From NCBI GenBank assembly GCA_965200895.1, contig CBDAVM010000001.1, forward strand, positions 1-64,000: a DNA stretch of 64,000 bases, given 5' to 3'. The notes below the pieces were generated by a model that saw only the letters and a program-made list of their open reading frames with translations, was not told the DNA's origin and made no database searches. Position numbers and translations under genes: made by a program. Every line of letters begins with the position of its first letter. The stretch's first letter is position 1. Positions 8,913-17,066 of this stretch are shown one piece after another. Source of the DNA: WTFV01 sp965200895 (GTDB taxonomy: Bacteria > Acidobacteriota > Vicinamibacteria > Vicinamibacterales > UBA8438).

Positions 8913-9005
8913 TGCGGAGCACGCATATTCCTCCGCGAGGCCGCGTGGAACCGGTTCCCAAGCGCGACCGGGCTCGAGTGCGGAGCACGCATATTCCTCC
9001 GCGAG
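8845..9005 (+). repeat. Three short palindromic repeats splitting the MNT gene
   Basis: Copies at about 8845-8871, 8913-8939 and 8979-9005 share the core GCATATTCCTCCGCGAG. The second and third are identical over 27 bp (TGCGGAGCACGCATATTC plus CTCCGCGAG) and can fold through GCGGAG/CTCCGC arms. They are separated by unrelated stretches of about 41 and 39 bp, giving a 66-68 bp period. The layout looks superficially like a tiny CRISPR, but the intervening DNA partly encodes the interrupted nucleotidyltransferase, so insertion of REP-like elements fits better. Confidence 0.7.
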
Positions 9006-9117
9006 CCTCCGACGCCCGGCCGCACTTCGCTGCTTCCGGCTCCTACGGCTCCTACGTCGGTCGCCGCGGCGCGGAACCCTGGAAGTTGCCACGACGGGTT
9101 CGGGCGCGCGCCGGGTA

Positions 9118-9146
9118 TTGTCAACCCGGACGCCACGCGATAGCAT
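9118..9146 (+). promoter_or_regulatory. Candidate sigma70 promoter for the ankyrin gene
   Basis: TTGTCA at 9118-9123 and TAGCAT at 9141-9146 are separated by 17 bp. They lie 50 bp upstream of the ankyrin protein start and face the right way. The hexamers match the consensus at 5 of 6 and 4 of 6 positions. Confidence 0.5.
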
Positions 9147-9196
9147 CCGCAATTGCTCGTGGCTGGTGCTCGGACCATGCCGGGAAGGGGCGTCTC

Positions 9197-10819
9197 ATGC
9201 ACGAAGAACGGAGCCGCCGGCGGTGGATGTCCGTCGCGGCCGCACTCGTCGCCGGCGCCGTCACGCTGCCCTGGGCCGCGGCGGCGGCCGAGGCGCCGCT
9301 GATCGACGCCGCCCGGTCAGGCGATGCGGTGCGCGTGGCCGCCCTGCTCGCGGACGGCGCCGACGCCGAGGTCGCGTCGCCGGACGGCACGACCGCGCTG
9401 CACTGGGCGGCGCGCGCCGCCTCCGCCGACGCCGTGGCGCGCCTGCTCGCGGCCGGGGCCGACGCGACGCGCGCGAACCGCTACGGCGTGACCCCGCTGG
9501 CGCTCGCCGCGCAGAGCGGCGAGCCGGCCGTGGTCGGCGCGCTGCTGGCCGCCGGGGCCGATCCGAATACCGCGACCCCCGCAGGGGAAACGGTGCTGAT
9601 GGTGGCCGCCCGCACCGGGCGCGGCGCGGTTCTCGACCAGCTCCTCGCGGCCGGCGCAGCGATCGACGCCACCGAGAGCTGGCGCGGCCAGACCGCGCTG
9701 ATGTGGGCCGCCGCCGAGGACAACGTCGAGGCGGTGACGCGGCTGCTCGCAGCCGGAGCCGACGTCGAGGCGCGCTCGGGCGGCGGACTGACGCCTCTGC
9801 TTTTCGCGGTGCGCGAGGGGCAGATCGCAGCGACGCAGGCGCTGCTCGCCGGTGGCGCCGACGTCAACGCCGGGGTCAACGCCACGACGGCGAGCACCGG
9901 CTCGTACACCCCCGCGGCGACCGGCCACACGTCGCCGCTGGCCCTGGCCGTCATCAACGCGCACTACGAACTCGCCGCCCTTCTTCTGGAGGCGGGGGCC
10001 GATCCCAACGCCTACGATGCGCGCGGCTCGCTGCTGCACGCGCTGGCCTGGATCCGCCGACCCGGCTCGGGCCGGCCGCCGGAGCCGACCGGCGACATCG
10101 ACAGCCTCGACCTCGCCCGACGGCTGCTCGCCCGGGGCGCCGACCCGAACGTGCGCATCGCCTGGCGGGAGATCCCGTTCGAGGTCGACCTGGGCATCGT
10201 CAAGCCGCCGCCCAACATCTCGGTCGGCCGCAACTACATCAGCTTCGTCGGCGCCACGCCCTTCTACCTCGCCGCCAAGCACGCGGACCTCGATCTGATG
10301 AAGCTGCTGGTCGACTACGGCGCCGACCCGCTGACCGCAACCGGCCAGGGGGTGACCCCGCTGATGGCGGCGGCCGGCCTCGGGTTCTGGGACGGCGAGA
10401 GCCCCGGGCCGCTCAACGGCACGCCCGAGCGCGTGCGGCTGGAAGCGGTGCAACTGGCCCTCGAACTCGGCAACGACCTGCACGCAGTCGCCGATTTCGG
10501 TGACACGGTACTGGAGGGCGACGGGGTCGAGCTGCTGCTGCGCCATCCGCTGAACCTGCTGGAGATGGACGCGCAGCGCGACCGCGGCGACATGCGATGG
10601 GGCGGCTGCACGGCGCTGCACGGCGCCGCGATGATGGGCTCGAACCTGATCGTGCAGTACCTCATCGACCAGGGCGCGGAGGTCAACGCGCGCAACACGA
10701 TCGGCTGGACGCCCCTGATGGTGGCCGAGGGCGTCTTCGTGGCGAATACGGAGAAGGCATGGCCGGAGACGGTGGCGTTGCTGCGGGAACTCGGCGGAGA
10801 AACGGCGGAACGACGATGA
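9197..10819 (+). CDS. Exported ankyrin-repeat protein
   Basis: 540 residues. A signal peptide is clear: RSRRRWMSVAAALVAGAVTL then AAAAEA. Ankyrin repeats follow, e.g. DGTTALHWAARAASADAVAR, YGVTPLALAAQSGEPAVV and GQTALMWAAAEDNVEAVTRL, covering about residues 30-300 and resuming at 350-540. A longer loop around residues 300-350 interrupts the solenoid. The protein probably acts in the periplasm as a binding scaffold; no catalytic domain is visible. The start ATG has GGGAAGGGG 5-14 bp upstream. The stop overlaps an ATG (ATGA) in frame with the next gene, so the two are likely cotranscribed. Confidence 0.9.
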   Translation: MHEERSRRRWMSVAAALVAGAVTLPWAAAAAEAPLIDAARSGDAVRVAALLADGADAEVASPDGTTALHWAARAASADAVARLLAAGADATRANRYGVTPLALAAQSGEPAVVGALLAAGADPNTATPAGETVLMVAARTGRGAVLDQLLAAGAAIDATESWRGQTALMWAAAEDNVEAVTRLLAAGADVEARSGGGLTPLLFAVREGQIAATQALLAGGADVNAGVNATTASTGSYTPAATGHTSPLALAVINAHYELAALLLEAGADPNAYDARGSLLHALAWIRRPGSGRPPEPTGDIDSLDLARRLLARGADPNVRIAWREIPFEVDLGIVKPPPNISVGRNYISFVGATPFYLAAKHADLDLMKLLVDYGADPLTATGQGVTPLMAAAGLGFWDGESPGPLNGTPERVRLEAVQLALELGNDLHAVADFGDTVLEGDGVELLLRHPLNLLEMDAQRDRGDMRWGGCTALHGAAMMGSNLIVQYLIDQGAEVNARNTIGWTPLMVAEGVFVANTEKAWPETVALLRELGGETAERR

Positions 10820-10886
10820 AAGGCGCGGCCGGAGACGGCGGCGCGGTTGCGTGGACCCGGCGCAGAGACGGTGGAACGACGATGAA
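10795..10886 (+). repeat. Direct repeat at the ankyrin/next-gene junction
   Basis: GGAACGACGATGAA occurs at 10807-10820 and 10873-10886, each preceded by a similar GAGA-ACGG stretch. The first copy forms the end of the ankyrin gene and an ATGA overlap; the second forms the start of the next gene. The repeats are 66 bp (22 codons) apart, so the frame is preserved and a 22-residue N-terminal extension of the next protein is possible. Confidence 0.6.
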
Positions 10887-13044
10887 CAGCAGAAGACTGC
10901 GAAACCTGGCGACCGTGTCCGCCTGCGCGGCGCTTGCCGCCGTGGCAATGCAGGGGACGGCGGGGCTGGAGGCGGCGGACAACGACGGCGTCATCCGCGG
11001 GACCGTGACGAGCGCGGACGGCCCGGAGGCCGGCGTCTGGGTGATCGCCGAGACCGACGACCTCGAGACCGTGTTCCGCAAGATCGTCGTCACCGACGAC
11101 GACGGGCGCTACGTCCTGCCGGAGCTCCCGGACGCCGCCTACGATGTCTGGGTCCGCGGCTACGGCCTCGTCGACTCGGAACCGGTTACCGGGCGGCCGG
11201 ACCGGACCCTCGACCTGACGGCGGTGGTGGCGGCGACGCCGCAGGAGGCGGCGCAGGTCTATCCCTCCACCTACTGGCTGTCGCTGATCGAGCTGCCCGC
11301 CGCGCACGAGTTCCCCGGCACCGGCCCCGACGGCAACGGCATCAATCCCCTGATGGGCAGCCAGAGCGAGTGGATCAACAACCTGAAGGGCTGCCAGCGC
11401 TGCCACCAGGTGGGGAACGCGCGCACGCGCGAGATCCCCGACCTCGACGACTTCGACTCGGCCCGCGCGGCCTGGGACGACCGCGTGCAGCGCGGGCAGC
11501 GCGGATCGCTGATGAACAGCTTCGTGACCCGTTTCGGGCGCGAGCGCGGCCTCGACATGCTGGTCGACTGGAGCGACCGCATCGCCGCCGGCGAGGCCCC
11601 GCCGGCCCCGCCCCGCCCCCAGGGCGTGGAGCGCAACGTCGTGCTCACCATGTGGAACTGGGGCGACAACGTCGCCTTCGTCCACGACGAGATCGCGACC
11701 GACAAGCGCAACCCGCGGGTCAACGCCAACGGCCCGCTCTACGGCGTGGACATCGGCAACGACTTCCTGCTCGTGACCGACACCGTCGAGCACAGCTCGA
11801 AGATGATCAAGATCCCGCTGCGCGAGAACGACCCGCCGGTGCCGTCGATGTTCCGGACCGAGGGCTTCCGGCCGTGGCGCGACTTCGGCGCCGAGGCCGT
11901 CTGGAACGACCCCGCCAATCCGCACAACCCGATGATCGACGCCACCGGGCGCGTCTGGCTGACCACGCGGGTCCGCCACCCGAACAATCCCGACTGGTGC
12001 CGCGAGGGGTCGGACAACGCCTACGCGCAGTACTTCCCGATCGACCGCGCCGGGCGTCACACCGGCTACTACGACCCGGAGACGGACGACTTCACGCTCA
12101 TCGGCACCTGCTACGGCACGCACCACCTGCAGTTCGCCGAGGACGCCAACGACACGCTGTACTTCAGCGGCGGGGGCGCCGTCATCGGCTGGCTCGACAC
12201 GAAGGTCTACGACGAGACCGGCGACGAGCAGCTCGCCCAGGGCTGGTGCCCGACCGTCATCGACACCAACGGCGACGGCGTGATCACGAAGCCGTGGAAC
12301 GAGCCGGCCCCGCGCGGCAGCCGCGAGGAGCCGCCGTTCGATCCGGCCCTGGACACGCGCGTGGTGGTCGGCGCCTACGGCGTCATCGCCAACCCGCTCG
12401 ACGACGCGGTCTGGATCGTCTCGGACGACTTCCCCGGCCGGATGCTGCGCATGGAGCGCGGCGACAACCCGCCGGAGACCTGCATCAGCGAGCTGTACAC
12501 GGTGCCGGTGGAGAAGGGCTACCGCACCCGCGGCCTCGACGTCGATCGCAACGGCGTGCTCTGGACCGCACTGGCCGGCAGCAGCCACTTCGCCTCGTTC
12601 GACCGCAGCGCGTGCGCCGTCTTCGGCGGCCCCGAGGCGCGCGACGGGCGGCAGTGCGACGCCGGCTGGTCCTTCTACAAGGCGCCGGGCCCCAACTTCC
12701 GGAACACCGACATCGGAACCGACTTCCACTATTACAACTGGGTCGACCAGTTCAACACCCTCGGCCTCGGCGAGAACATCCCGATCGCCAACGGGTCGAG
12801 CTCCGACTCGCTGCTGGCTCTCGATCCGCAGACCGGCGCGTGGACCATCCTCCGTGTCCCCTACCCGCAGGGCTTCCACAGCCGCGGCCTCGACGGCCGC
12901 ATCGACGATCCGGACGCCGGCTGGAAGGGCCGCGGCGTCTACGCCACCTACGGCGCCGACGCCGCGTGGCACGTCGAGGGCGGCCCGGTCGAGCCGGGGA
13001 ACCTGGTGAAGTTCCAGATCCGGCCCGACCCGCTGGCGCACTGA
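10882..13044 (+). CDS. Exported regulatory-like/beta-propeller protein with CxxCH motif
   Basis: 720 residues. A signal peptide (LATVSACAALAAVAMQ) is followed by a carboxypeptidase regulatory-like (CarboxypepD_reg) beta-sandwich, visible as GVIRGTVTSADGPEAGVWVI and DGRYVLPELPDAAYDVWV. Next comes a possible c-type haem site, GCQRCHQVG (about residue 172). The long C-terminal part (about 240-720) has repeats like RGLDVDRNGVLWTALA that resemble virginiamycin-B-lyase/NHL-type beta-propellers. It is probably periplasmic, perhaps a dehydrogenase or lyase-like enzyme, but the substrate is unknown. An in-frame ATG at 10816 would add 22 residues; 10882 is preferred because the signal peptide starts there. 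Confidence 0.85.
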   Translation: MNSRRLRNLATVSACAALAAVAMQGTAGLEAADNDGVIRGTVTSADGPEAGVWVIAETDDLETVFRKIVVTDDDGRYVLPELPDAAYDVWVRGYGLVDSEPVTGRPDRTLDLTAVVAATPQEAAQVYPSTYWLSLIELPAAHEFPGTGPDGNGINPLMGSQSEWINNLKGCQRCHQVGNARTREIPDLDDFDSARAAWDDRVQRGQRGSLMNSFVTRFGRERGLDMLVDWSDRIAAGEAPPAPPRPQGVERNVVLTMWNWGDNVAFVHDEIATDKRNPRVNANGPLYGVDIGNDFLLVTDTVEHSSKMIKIPLRENDPPVPSMFRTEGFRPWRDFGAEAVWNDPANPHNPMIDATGRVWLTTRVRHPNNPDWCREGSDNAYAQYFPIDRAGRHTGYYDPETDDFTLIGTCYGTHHLQFAEDANDTLYFSGGGAVIGWLDTKVYDETGDEQLAQGWCPTVIDTNGDGVITKPWNEPAPRGSREEPPFDPALDTRVVVGAYGVIANPLDDAVWIVSDDFPGRMLRMERGDNPPETCISELYTVPVEKGYRTRGLDVDRNGVLWTALAGSSHFASFDRSACAVFGGPEARDGRQCDAGWSFYKAPGPNFRNTDIGTDFHYYNWVDQFNTLGLGENIPIANGSSSDSLLALDPQTGAWTILRVPYPQGFHSRGLDGRIDDPDAGWKGRGVYATYGADAAWHVEGGPVEPGNLVKFQIRPDPLAH

Positions 13045-13046
13045 AA

Positions 13047-14184
13047 CTCGATGTCTGCCGCAAGGCGTTCGCGGACTCGTGCGCGTCGTGCGGCGCGGAG
13101 TTGGCCGATCTTCTCGGTTCCATCGACGATCCGCTTCCCGACGACGCGGTGGACATGCTCTGCCGGCTGGCGGTCGAGCATGCGGATCCGGCCACCGAGG
13201 CATGGCAACGGGAAGCGGGCGGAGGGCAACCGTACTACAACGGCGACATCTTTACGAACGGGATCAACACCACACGCGGTCGGGCCGCCGAGGCCATCCG
13301 GAAACTCGTTCACACGGACGCCGCGTACGTGGATCGGTTCCGCGCCACGCTCCGGCGAATGGTACGGGATCCGAGCGCTGCCGTACTGTCGTGCGTCGCC
13401 GGCGCCCTTCGGGCCGTGGCGGTTCACGATGCCGCACTCGGGATGGCGCTGTTCAAGAACATGCGCCTGTCGGAGGAACGCCTGCTGGCGACGTACCATA
13501 TGGATCACTTCGCCCGCGAGCGTCTGCGCGACACCTTCGCGGACGTGCGACCGATCATCATGCGCATGCTTCGGTCGTCCGAGCCCGATGTGCAGAACAC
13601 GGGGGCGCGCTTGGCGTGCTTCGCCGTTCTTCAGCACGGCGGGCCGGCCGCGCCTCTCGTCGACAAAGCCATGGCGGGAGGCCGGGGACACCGGCTCGGC
13701 GTCGCCCGGGTCGCCGCCGCCAACTGTGCCGTGCCGTCGTACCGGGTCTGGTGCGGAAAAGTCCTCGCCAAGTTGTTCGATGATGATGCGGCCGAAGTAC
13801 GGCGTGAGGCTGCCTCGTGCTTCCGGCACTTGGCGGACGACGCCCTGGACGCTTCTGCGGAACTGATCGAGTCTTTCTGCCGCAGTCGGGCGTTACGAAG
13901 ATGACTCCCGCTCGTTGCTGCGCGCACTGGAGCAGGCGCGTGGACGACTGCCGGGCACGACATGCTCCGCGTGCGAGCAGTTTCTCGACCGCTTCGCCAG
14001 CGAGGCGAGCGATCTCAGTACGGGCCGCGCCTTGGATGCAGACATCCTGACGAAGCTCGTCTTCCGCACGTACCGCCAGCACCAGCAAGACGAATGGACG
14101 TCGCGTGCGCTGGACCTGATCGATCGCATCTGCCTCGAAGGCGTTCCCGACGCGCATCAGGAGCTGGACGATGTCGAGCGGTAG
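13047..14184 (+). pseudogene. HEAT-like C-terminal part of a large NTPase, truncated and frameshifted
   Basis: Starting directly after the previous stop, a frame reads FTNGINTTRGRAAEAIRKLV, RFRATLRRMVRDPSAAV and ARLACFAVLQHGG up to 13904. A shift near 13895 leads into EDDSRSLLRALEQARGRLPG and EWTSRALDLIDRICLEG, ending at 14184. The regular helical repeats look like the C-terminal sensor region of a STAND/NACHT-type ATPase of the kind found in defence islands. No P-loop part, start codon or ribosome site is present, so the 5' two thirds are gone. The NTPase assignment is from remembered similarity; the frameshift and missing N-terminus are direct. Confidence 0.65.
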
Positions 14185-14208
14185 GGCCCGCCGAGGCGCG
14201 CGGTCTGA

Positions 14209-14409
14209 ATGTCCCCGAAGAAACCGCCTCCCTCGTCTCCGAAGGGAACGACAGCCTGTTGGCGTGAAGTGCTCGGCGCGTTGCCCAGGGGCTACAGCAA
14301 GCCGGAGGTGGCGGCGGACGCGGCCCACCGCATGCTCGCCAAGCCCGACCTTGTTCCGGAGCCGCTGTCGGAGATTCTCGAGCACGCCATCGCACTGGCC
14401 GGATCGTGA
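14209..14409 (+). CDS. Small protein between the NTPase and UvrD remnants
   Basis: 66 residues, MSPKKPPPSSPKG at the start and AHRMLAKPDLVPEPLSEILE at the end. No recognised domain; it is soluble and mostly helical at the C-terminus. Its stop overlaps the GTG of the following UvrD fragment (GTGA), suggesting the three genes were one operon. The N-terminal frame may be disturbed: an alternative frame reads NVPEETASLVSEGND just upstream. Since both neighbours are broken it may no longer be functional. Confidence 0.5.
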   Translation: MSPKKPPPSSPKGTTACWREVLGALPRGYSKPEVAADAAHRMLAKPDLVPEPLSEILEHAIALAGS

Positions 14410-14767
14410 CGATGGACACCGAACGCCTGAACGCCAATCAGCAGCGGGCGGTGGCATGGGACCGCGGTCCCATGCTGGTCCTCGCGGGGCCCGGTTCCGG
14501 CAAGACCCACGTGCTGACCGTACGCGCCGCGCGCCTGATTCTCGACTCCCCGCAGAGCCGCTTCGGGGTCCTGGGGCTTACCTTCACCACGAAGGCGGCT
14601 GAAGAGATGCGGGGTCGTGTGGCGGGGCTGCTCGGCCCTGACGCGCACCGGACGCGATTGACGACGTTCCACGGGTTTGCGACGGACGTGCTGCGCCAGC
14701 ACGGCAGCCATGTCGGTCTGCGTCCCGACTTCGAGATCCTCACGCAGGAAGCGGATCAGCATCGCCA
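14406..14767 (+). pseudogene. Truncated UvrD/PcrA-like helicase
   Basis: About 120 residues of a superfamily 1 helicase N-terminus. LNANQQRAV is the Q-motif, VLAGPGSGKTHVL the Walker A, LGLTFTTKAAEEMRGRV motif Ia and LTTFHGFATDVLR motif Ic. Similarity ends at LRPDFEILTQEAD, exactly where the convergent peptidase gene ends (14768), and the residual frame then reads through that gene antisense. Full-length relatives have 600-700 residues. The cut shows that the peptidase operon, or a deletion joining it, removed the rest of the helicase. Confidence 0.88.
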
Positions 14768-15399
14768 TCAGGTGACCTCCCCGGTCAGGACGATCACTTC
14801 ACGCAGGTGTTCGATGATGAAGTCATCGTCGAGCCAGGCGTGGCCTGCATCCGCCCACGTCACTCCCCAACTGTTGCGGATGAGGAAGCGGCGCAACCCG
14901 TTCGTGGTTCCGATTCCGATTGCCACAACCGCGTGCAGTCCCAGTGCGGAGCCGCCGGAGGAGATAACCCAGGGCGGCGCTGGTGAGTAGAACCCCTCGG
15001 TTGCGGCGATACCCAGCACCGGAGCATGACCTGCATGCAGCAGCGCTTCCAGGGCGTCGGGCCCAGGCAATCGTGGGGCGCTGTGTCGGCGATACAGGAC
15101 CACGCCGGCGGGAGGCGACCACCCTGGCGGCGGGTCGGTCCGGAGATACGGACAGTCGGGCTCGGCGGGCTGACCAGGGTCGAGAAGGGCGCGGGAGACA
15201 CCGGCGAAATCGACGGCTTCCTGGGGCGTACCGTTCGCGGAGCGAAGTAGTGCAGGTACTCTGGTGACAGGGCCATCCTCGATCCGCGCGTGTGTTCATG
15301 CGCTGTCGTGGTCGCGTGCGCGAGGCAGGTCGGCCTCGCGCCCTGGTCGCGAACCGGACCCAACACGGGCCGGAAGTCGAGACTGACTGCCACACTCAT
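14768..15399 (-). pseudogene. Papain-like (C1) cysteine peptidase with a frameshift
   Basis: Read on the minus strand from ATG 15399, the first frame gives SVAVSLDFRPVLGPVRDQGA then RPTCLAHATT. Gln19 and Cys25 match papain numbering for the oxyanion-hole Gln and the catalytic Cys. LSPEYLHYFA follows. A shift near 15235-15246 leads to the frame NGTPQEAVDFAGVSRALLD ending with LHAVVAIGIG (catalytic His) and FLIRNSWGVTW (Asn and the NSWG motif). Corrected length is about 210 residues, without propeptide or signal, so a cytoplasmic mature-type enzyme. The ATG overlaps the stop of the upstream ImmA-chagasin gene. A single-base error would restore the protein, so a sequencing fault is possible. Confidence 0.85.
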
Positions 15400-16400
15400 G
15401 CGACGCGCCTGAGGGCCTCGCTTCTCGTGCGTCGCGGCCAGCCCGCGCGTTCCTTCCCTCGTCCGTCGATGGCGATCCGGATATGCCGCAGTGTCGCTCG
15501 GCTCCACGGTCGGACATGCTCGAAGACGAGATGATGCACGCCGGGAGTACTGAATCGGACGTACAACACCCGCGCCGACCGCGCGCCGTAGAGGTCGCCG
15601 AGCGCCGGCGGGCGTTCGTCCACGACTTCGGCGTCCGTATTCGCATCCACGAGGCGCCAGACGTAGCCGGCGGACGCGTGATCTTCGACGTGGACCGCGA
15701 ACAGATCGTCGGGGGCGCCTTCCAGGAACGTACCGCTGTCGGCTTCGGTCAGCGCCCACACGTCGGCCCAGGAGTTCCTGATCAATTCCGCCGGCGCCAG
15801 CACGTGCTTCAGATTCTTGACCGTGGCGGCCTGAAGTTCCTGAGCCTGCGGGTGCCTGAGGACCTTGCACGCCTCCAAAGCCCAGCACGCGGCCTGGTAG
15901 CTGATGCCCAGACGGAGCGAGAGCTGATAGATGTTGGCAGGGTCGCGGAGCTTGTCCTTCGTCCATCCGTGGCGCTGTGCGGATGCGAGCAAGAGCGTCC
16001 TGGGGGCGAGGAGCTCCGATGCGAACGTGTCCGCTGCCGCTTCCTCCGTCGACTGTGACGCAGGCCCGTTTCGGCCCGCGAACCCGACGGTCCGGTCGAG
16101 ACTCGATCCGTGGCCGAGCAGCAGGTGACCGAGCTCGTGCGCCACGGTGAAGCGCTGCACCGACAACGGCAGTTTCGTGGTCACGATGATGCCGCGCACG
16201 GCGTCGTTGACGGTGATGAAGGCGCCCCACAGCTTGTCCAGGGGCCGGAACAGAAGCGGGATGTTCCGTGCTGCCACGGCGCCGATCACGTCGAAGCTGG
16301 TGCGCACGCCGTGCGGCGCTTCTGCAGACGAGGTCCCGGCATTGTCAACCAGCGTCGCGGCCTCGCTGACCGCGCGCAGTATTTCCGTGCGCCTGCTCAT
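15396..16400 (-). CDS. ImmA/IrrE metallopeptidase with C-terminal chagasin-like inhibitor domain
   Basis: 334 residues. The N-terminal half is an ImmA/IrrE (M78) zinc peptidase: FTVAHELGHLLLGH carries HEXXH, and ADTFASELLAP the downstream Glu region. These enzymes usually cleave the adjacent XRE repressor. The C-terminal part (about residues 205-310) resembles chagasin/I42 inhibitors of papain-like peptidases: HASAGYVWRLV corresponds to the NPTTGYxW loop, VRFSTPGVHHLVFEHVRPW to the last strand and RPW loop. The gene overlaps XRE upstream and the C1 peptidase downstream by ATGA. Inference: the fusion holds the C1 peptidase in check. The inhibitor assignment rests on two short motifs and needs a profile search. 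Confidence 0.82.
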   Translation of the reverse strand: MSRRTEILRAVSEAATLVDNAGTSSAEAPHGVRTSFDVIGAVAARNIPLLFRPLDKLWGAFITVNDAVRGIIVTTKLPLSVQRFTVAHELGHLLLGHGSSLDRTVGFAGRNGPASQSTEEAAADTFASELLAPRTLLLASAQRHGWTKDKLRDPANIYQLSLRLGISYQAACWALEACKVLRHPQAQELQAATVKNLKHVLAPAELIRNSWADVWALTEADSGTFLEGAPDDLFAVHVEDHASAGYVWRLVDANTDAEVVDERPPALGDLYGARSARVLYVRFSTPGVHHLVFEHVRPWSRATLRHIRIAIDGRGKERAGWPRRTRSEALRRVA

Positions 16401-16738
16401 TGGGATCGCCTCGATTGCAGGAACTGCGCGAACCGCAGCACCTCGTCACGGTCCTTCTCCGACAACCCGGCCGCCGCGCGGGCCACCATGCGGACCGATT
16501 CCGGCTCGGACGCCCGCTGACCGTGGCCGGCCAGGCTCTCCATCGTGGTCTGGAACAGGTGAGCCAGTCGGCTGAGCTCCTCGGCGCTGACGCGTCGCGT
16601 TCCGTTCTCGATCAGCGAGATCGCCGAGCGCGGCACACCGAGACAGCGAGCGACCTCCTCCTGGGAGAACCCGCGGTACTCGCGCTCCTCCTTGAGCCGC
16701 CGGCTGAGAGCGGCCTGAACGCCCGGATCATCTGGCAT
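16397..16738 (-). CDS. XRE-family regulator paired with ImmA/IrrE
   Basis: 113 residues. The helix-turn-helix is at residues about 11-65 (EEREYRGFSQEEVARCLGVP, RSAISLIENGTRRVSAEEL), typical of XRE/Cro repressors. The C-terminal tail (LSEKDRDEVLRFAQFLQSRR) likely dimerises or presents the cleavage site for ImmA. An excellent ribosome site AAAGGAGG lies about 10 bases upstream of the ATG. The stop overlaps the ImmA start. A matching inverted repeat TGTTCG-ATAAG-CGAACA covers the promoter start region at 17066-17082 and is the probable operator. Confidence 0.93.
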   Translation of the reverse strand: MPDDPGVQAALSRRLKEEREYRGFSQEEVARCLGVPRSAISLIENGTRRVSAEELSRLAHLFQTTMESLAGHGQRASEPESVRMVARAAAGLSEKDRDEVLRFAQFLQSRRSQ

Positions 16739-16754
16739 GCCCCCGGTCCTCCTT

Positions 16755-17066
16755 TCATTGCCCGCGAACGAGGTGGTCGATCATGTCGTCGAAGCTCGCG
16801 TAACCCCCGCGACGGATGCGCCGGGCGTCGAATGGGCGTCCCTCGTGCCGCTCGAAGATCGGGGCCATGCGGGCCACCGTCTTGGAGTCCACCTCCGGCA
16901 GGGATGCCCACAGATCCCCCGTCGGTGCATCGTTTCCGGCAACCTGCGCGTCCCAGTTCGACTGCTCCCGGTTCCAGCACGCACGCAGCTCCGCGACCAG
17001 TTGCGCGCGGTCGCATTCAGCGGCTGACTAAGCTGCGGCGACGACTTGAGCCTGCATCAATCCCAT
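16755..17066 (-). pseudogene. First gene of the XRE/ImmA operon, interrupted by an amber codon
   Basis: Between the promoter and XRE a frame starting ATG 17066 reads MGLMQAQVVAAA, then TAG (17028-17030), then continues for 90 residues (ECDRAQLVAELRACWNREQS, FERHEGRPFDARRIRRGGYA, FDDMIDHLVRGQ) to 16755. The codon bias and protein-like character after the stop suggest real coding sequence inactivated by one nonsense mutation. No ATG or GTG follows TAG early enough to rescue it. I do not recognise the family. It ends just before the XRE ribosome site, consistent with a first operon gene. Confidence 0.55.

Noticed and set aside
8845..9005. Second, three-repeat CRISPR array
   Set aside because: Intervening DNA partly continues the nucleotidyltransferase reading, only two intervals exist and the first repeat is divergent; REP-like insertion fits better.
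10851..13040. Long plus-strand frame overlapping the CxxCH protein gene
   Set aside because: Arg/Pro-rich shadow of the real frame; only its end after 13047 is real coding sequence, treated as the NTPase remnant.
10315..13203. 962-residue antisense frame opposite the ankyrin and CxxCH genes
   Set aside because: High-GC antisense shadow with no motif; the plus-strand genes have signal peptides and domains.
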